Of a stretch of 64,000 bases of DNA, positions 62,736-64,000 are shown piece by piece. The DNA lies in contig QGON01000067.1 in the NCBI GenBank assembly GCA_003660235.1, forward strand, positions 1 to 64,000, given 5' to 3'. This stretch comes from a bacterium endosymbiont of Escarpia laminata. GTDB taxonomy: Bacteria > Pseudomonadota > Gammaproteobacteria > Chromatiales > Chromatiaceae. A model generated the notes under the pieces. It did not search any database and was not told where the DNA came from. It saw nothing but the letters and a program-made list of their open reading frames with translations. Position 1 is the first letter of the stretch. Every line of letters begins with the position of its first letter. A program made the position numbers and the translations under genes.

Positions 62736-63541
62736 GTTTGGGGTTGGCTGGTGTGGCGCTGCAACCGGTCCGGCAGGGATTGGCAACGACCGCTGCGAAA
62801 GCCGTTCAGTAGACTATTCCAGGTGTATTGCTGGGCATTATTGACCGCTTCAAGCAGATCTCTTCCGCTTGCCATATTGGCTGCAATGGCCGCAGCCAGG
62901 GTGCAGCCGGAGCCGTGGTACTCGCCGGGCAGGCGCTGCCAATCGGCTTGATTGAGCAACCCCGTTTTGTCGTAGAGGCGGTTGGTTACGCGGTCACTCT
63001 GTTCGTGGGTACCGGTGATCAGAACATGTTCAACCCCGGTTTTGAGTAGAGTGCGGGCGCACTGTTCCAGTGACGCCTCGTGCGGTGCCAGACGACGAAC
63101 CTCAGGGCTGTTTGGGGTGATCAAAGTACTTAGCGGCAGCAGCTGTTGCAGGATGGTTGCTAACAGGTTCTCAGTGGTCAGCGGAGTACCGCCGCCAGCT
63201 GCCAGCACAGGATCGAGAACCACCGGAATGTTTTCATGCTCCTGCAGCAGCTCTGCTATAGCACGGGCGATGGCTGCGTCTCCCAGCAGGCCGATCTTGA
63301 CGACTGAGACCTGGCAGTCATTCAAAACGGTCTCTGCCTGGGCGATGACCTGCTTGGCGGGAAGTGGCATCACTGCTTGCACGTCGCAGCTGTCCTGCAG
63401 TGTCAGGCAGGTGATTGCAGTGGCACAGTGGCAACCATTTGCGCCGACCGCCTCGATATCGGCCTGTATGCCTGCGCCGCCACCGGGATCGTGGCCACCG
63501 ATGGCGAGTACGACCGGTAGTTTGCGGGATGAGGGTTTCAT
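62732..63541 (-). CDS. thiD: Hydroxymethylpyrimidine/phosphomethylpyrimidine kinase
   Basis: The 269-residue protein begins with VVLAIGGHDPGGGAGIQADI, the ThiD N-terminus, and has VVLDPVLAAGGGTPL and LPGEYHGSGCTLAAAIAANM with the anion-hole GSGC motif of the ribokinase-like family. It phosphorylates HMP twice to HMP-PP. It is the first gene of the leftward thiD-thiE-hemL unit. A TPP riboswitch is not evident upstream. Confidence 0.94.
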   Translation of the reverse strand: MKPSSRKLPVVLAIGGHDPGGGAGIQADIEAVGANGCHCATAITCLTLQDSCDVQAVMPLPAKQVIAQAETVLNDCQVSVVKIGLLGDAAIARAIAELLQEHENIPVVLDPVLAAGGGTPLTTENLLATILQQLLPLSTLITPNSPEVRRLAPHEASLEQCARTLLKTGVEHVLITGTHEQSDRVTNRLYDKTGLLNQADWQRLPGEYHGSGCTLAAAIAANMASGRDLLEAVNNAQQYTWNSLLNGFRSGRCQSLPDRLQRHTSQPQT

Positions 63542-63744
63542 GTGGGGGATTGTACGTTTTTTTTCCTTTTCGGTAATGGATTACCCTGGAATTGTCATTG
63601 CAAGCAGACCAATACAGGGTTTTTACTAGGATTGGTCGGTTTGCCTGCTAAACTGTGAGTTACGGTATCCCGCCGACGAAGCGTTGAGACCGGGTGTAGG
63701 TAGTGGGACCCGGAGCATCAGGTCACAGCTAGCGGAGACATTTC
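63542..63744. promoter_or_regulatory. Divergent intergenic region
   Basis: The 203-bp gap must hold promoters for thiD (left) and the DUF5063-like gene (right). A hairpin CCGGGT...ACCCGG lies around 63690-63716 in the leader of the right gene. No known riboswitch was recognised. Confidence 0.4.
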
Positions 63745-64000
63745 ATGAGTCCATATCAGCAAACTATGACAGACGTAGCCCGCAATTTTTGCGAGTTGGT
63801 CGATCGTCTGCAGGATGGCGATGAGAAATGGCTGCATGAGGTCGCGAGTCTCCTGCCCCGCCTGCACGCTGCAGTCTCATCGATAGAGCAGCCGGATGAA
63901 GACGATGGACACTATGTTTATGCCGATTTGGATGCCCGTTTTGAACTCTACTCCTATCTGCGTCAGCTGCTGGGTGAACGCGATGGCTATTGGATGGAGT
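63745..64000 (+). CDS. DUF5063-like protein, N-terminal part, runs off the window
   Basis: The ATG at 63745 follows AGCGGAG. The 85 readable residues begin MSPYQQTMTDVARNFCELVD and continue with WLHEVASLLPRLHAAVSSIE, then YVYADLDARFELYSYLRQLL, predicted to be all-helical and acidic. This layout resembles DUF5063 proteins, but the rest is out of view. It is soluble, with no signal peptide. No function is known to me. Confidence 0.6.
   Translation, partial: MSPYQQTMTDVARNFCELVDRLQDGDEKWLHEVASLLPRLHAAVSSIEQPDEDDGHYVYADLDARFELYSYLRQLLGERDGYWME

Noticed and set aside
63542-63744. TPP riboswitch upstream of thiD
   Set aside because: The conserved CTGAGA and ACCTGA elements of the THI box were not found on the minus strand leading into thiD.

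Overview
The window reads as chromosomal DNA of a denitrifying gammaproteobacterium with a large c-type cytochrome repertoire, most likely a chemolithotrophic sulfur-oxidiser type. That placement is an inference. It rests on a nirS-type denitrification set in the order nirC-F-D-L-G-H-J-N, norCB, an octaheme tetrathionate-reductase-like cytochrome, and the neighbourhoods mpl-ubiX and thiD-thiE-hemL. No rRNA, tRNA or CRISPR array was seen.

Region 1 (1-20811) is a near-complete extracellular contractile injection system (eCIS, antifeeding-prophage/PVC-like). Reading leftward on the minus strand from 19323 it has: DUF4255 tube terminator, an unknown 437-aa protein, one sheath, two tubes, a DUF5908 mini-protein, a LysM hub protein, a VgrG-like spike, a PAAR tip, gp25, two baseplate-J-like proteins, an unknown 958-aa protein, the tape measure, and the start of an eCIS core-domain (DUF4157-type) protein. 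That last protein carries a striking 42-bp/14-aa Glu-rich tandem repeat and runs off the left edge. The AAA+ ATPase is transcribed divergently from 19495. No tail-fibre gene is visible.

Region 2 (20905-26331) holds a nine-heme cytochrome fused to a b-type cytochrome, a diheme cytochrome c, an exported ankyrin protein, a YaiI/UPF0178 protein and a membrane-anchored hemerythrin.

Region 3 (26500-46840) is the denitrification and anaerobic respiration block: nirS, a NapC/NirT-type quinol dehydrogenase fused to two tandem ethylbenzene-dehydrogenase-like haem domains, a cupredoxin, the heme d1 biosynthesis operon, a cytochrome b plus octaheme cytochrome pair, two further multiheme proteins, and norCB. 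FNR/DNR-type palindromes (TTGAY-N4-RTCAA) lie upstream of nirS (two), nirC, norC and the octaheme gene, which suggests one nitric-oxide/anoxia-responsive regulon.

The most unusual feature is a 281-bp, hairpin-rich, apparently non-coding element that interrupts nirS at 28144-28424. Removing exactly those 281 bases restores an uninterrupted 542-codon NirS. What looks like an identical copy lies in opposite orientation at 53356-53636, between mpl and ubiX, ending at the base before the ubiX ATG. The junctions are exact, with no clear target duplication or terminal inverted repeats, and I could not assign it to a family.

Region 4 (47007-63541) contains a MacB/FtsX-type ABC exporter with its periplasmic adaptor, a four-helix membrane protein, mpl, ubiX, a cytochrome c lipoprotein, a DedA-PAP2-LssY fusion, a PstS-like binding protein, and a repeat-rich accessory zone (57950-60805). 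The accessory zone has duplicated leader-like repeats, CTGTCAC heptamers, palindromes, a hemL remnant, and an AT-rich lipoprotein gene flanked by 30-bp inverted repeats. Intact hemL, thiE and thiD follow. The window ends inside a DUF5063-like gene.
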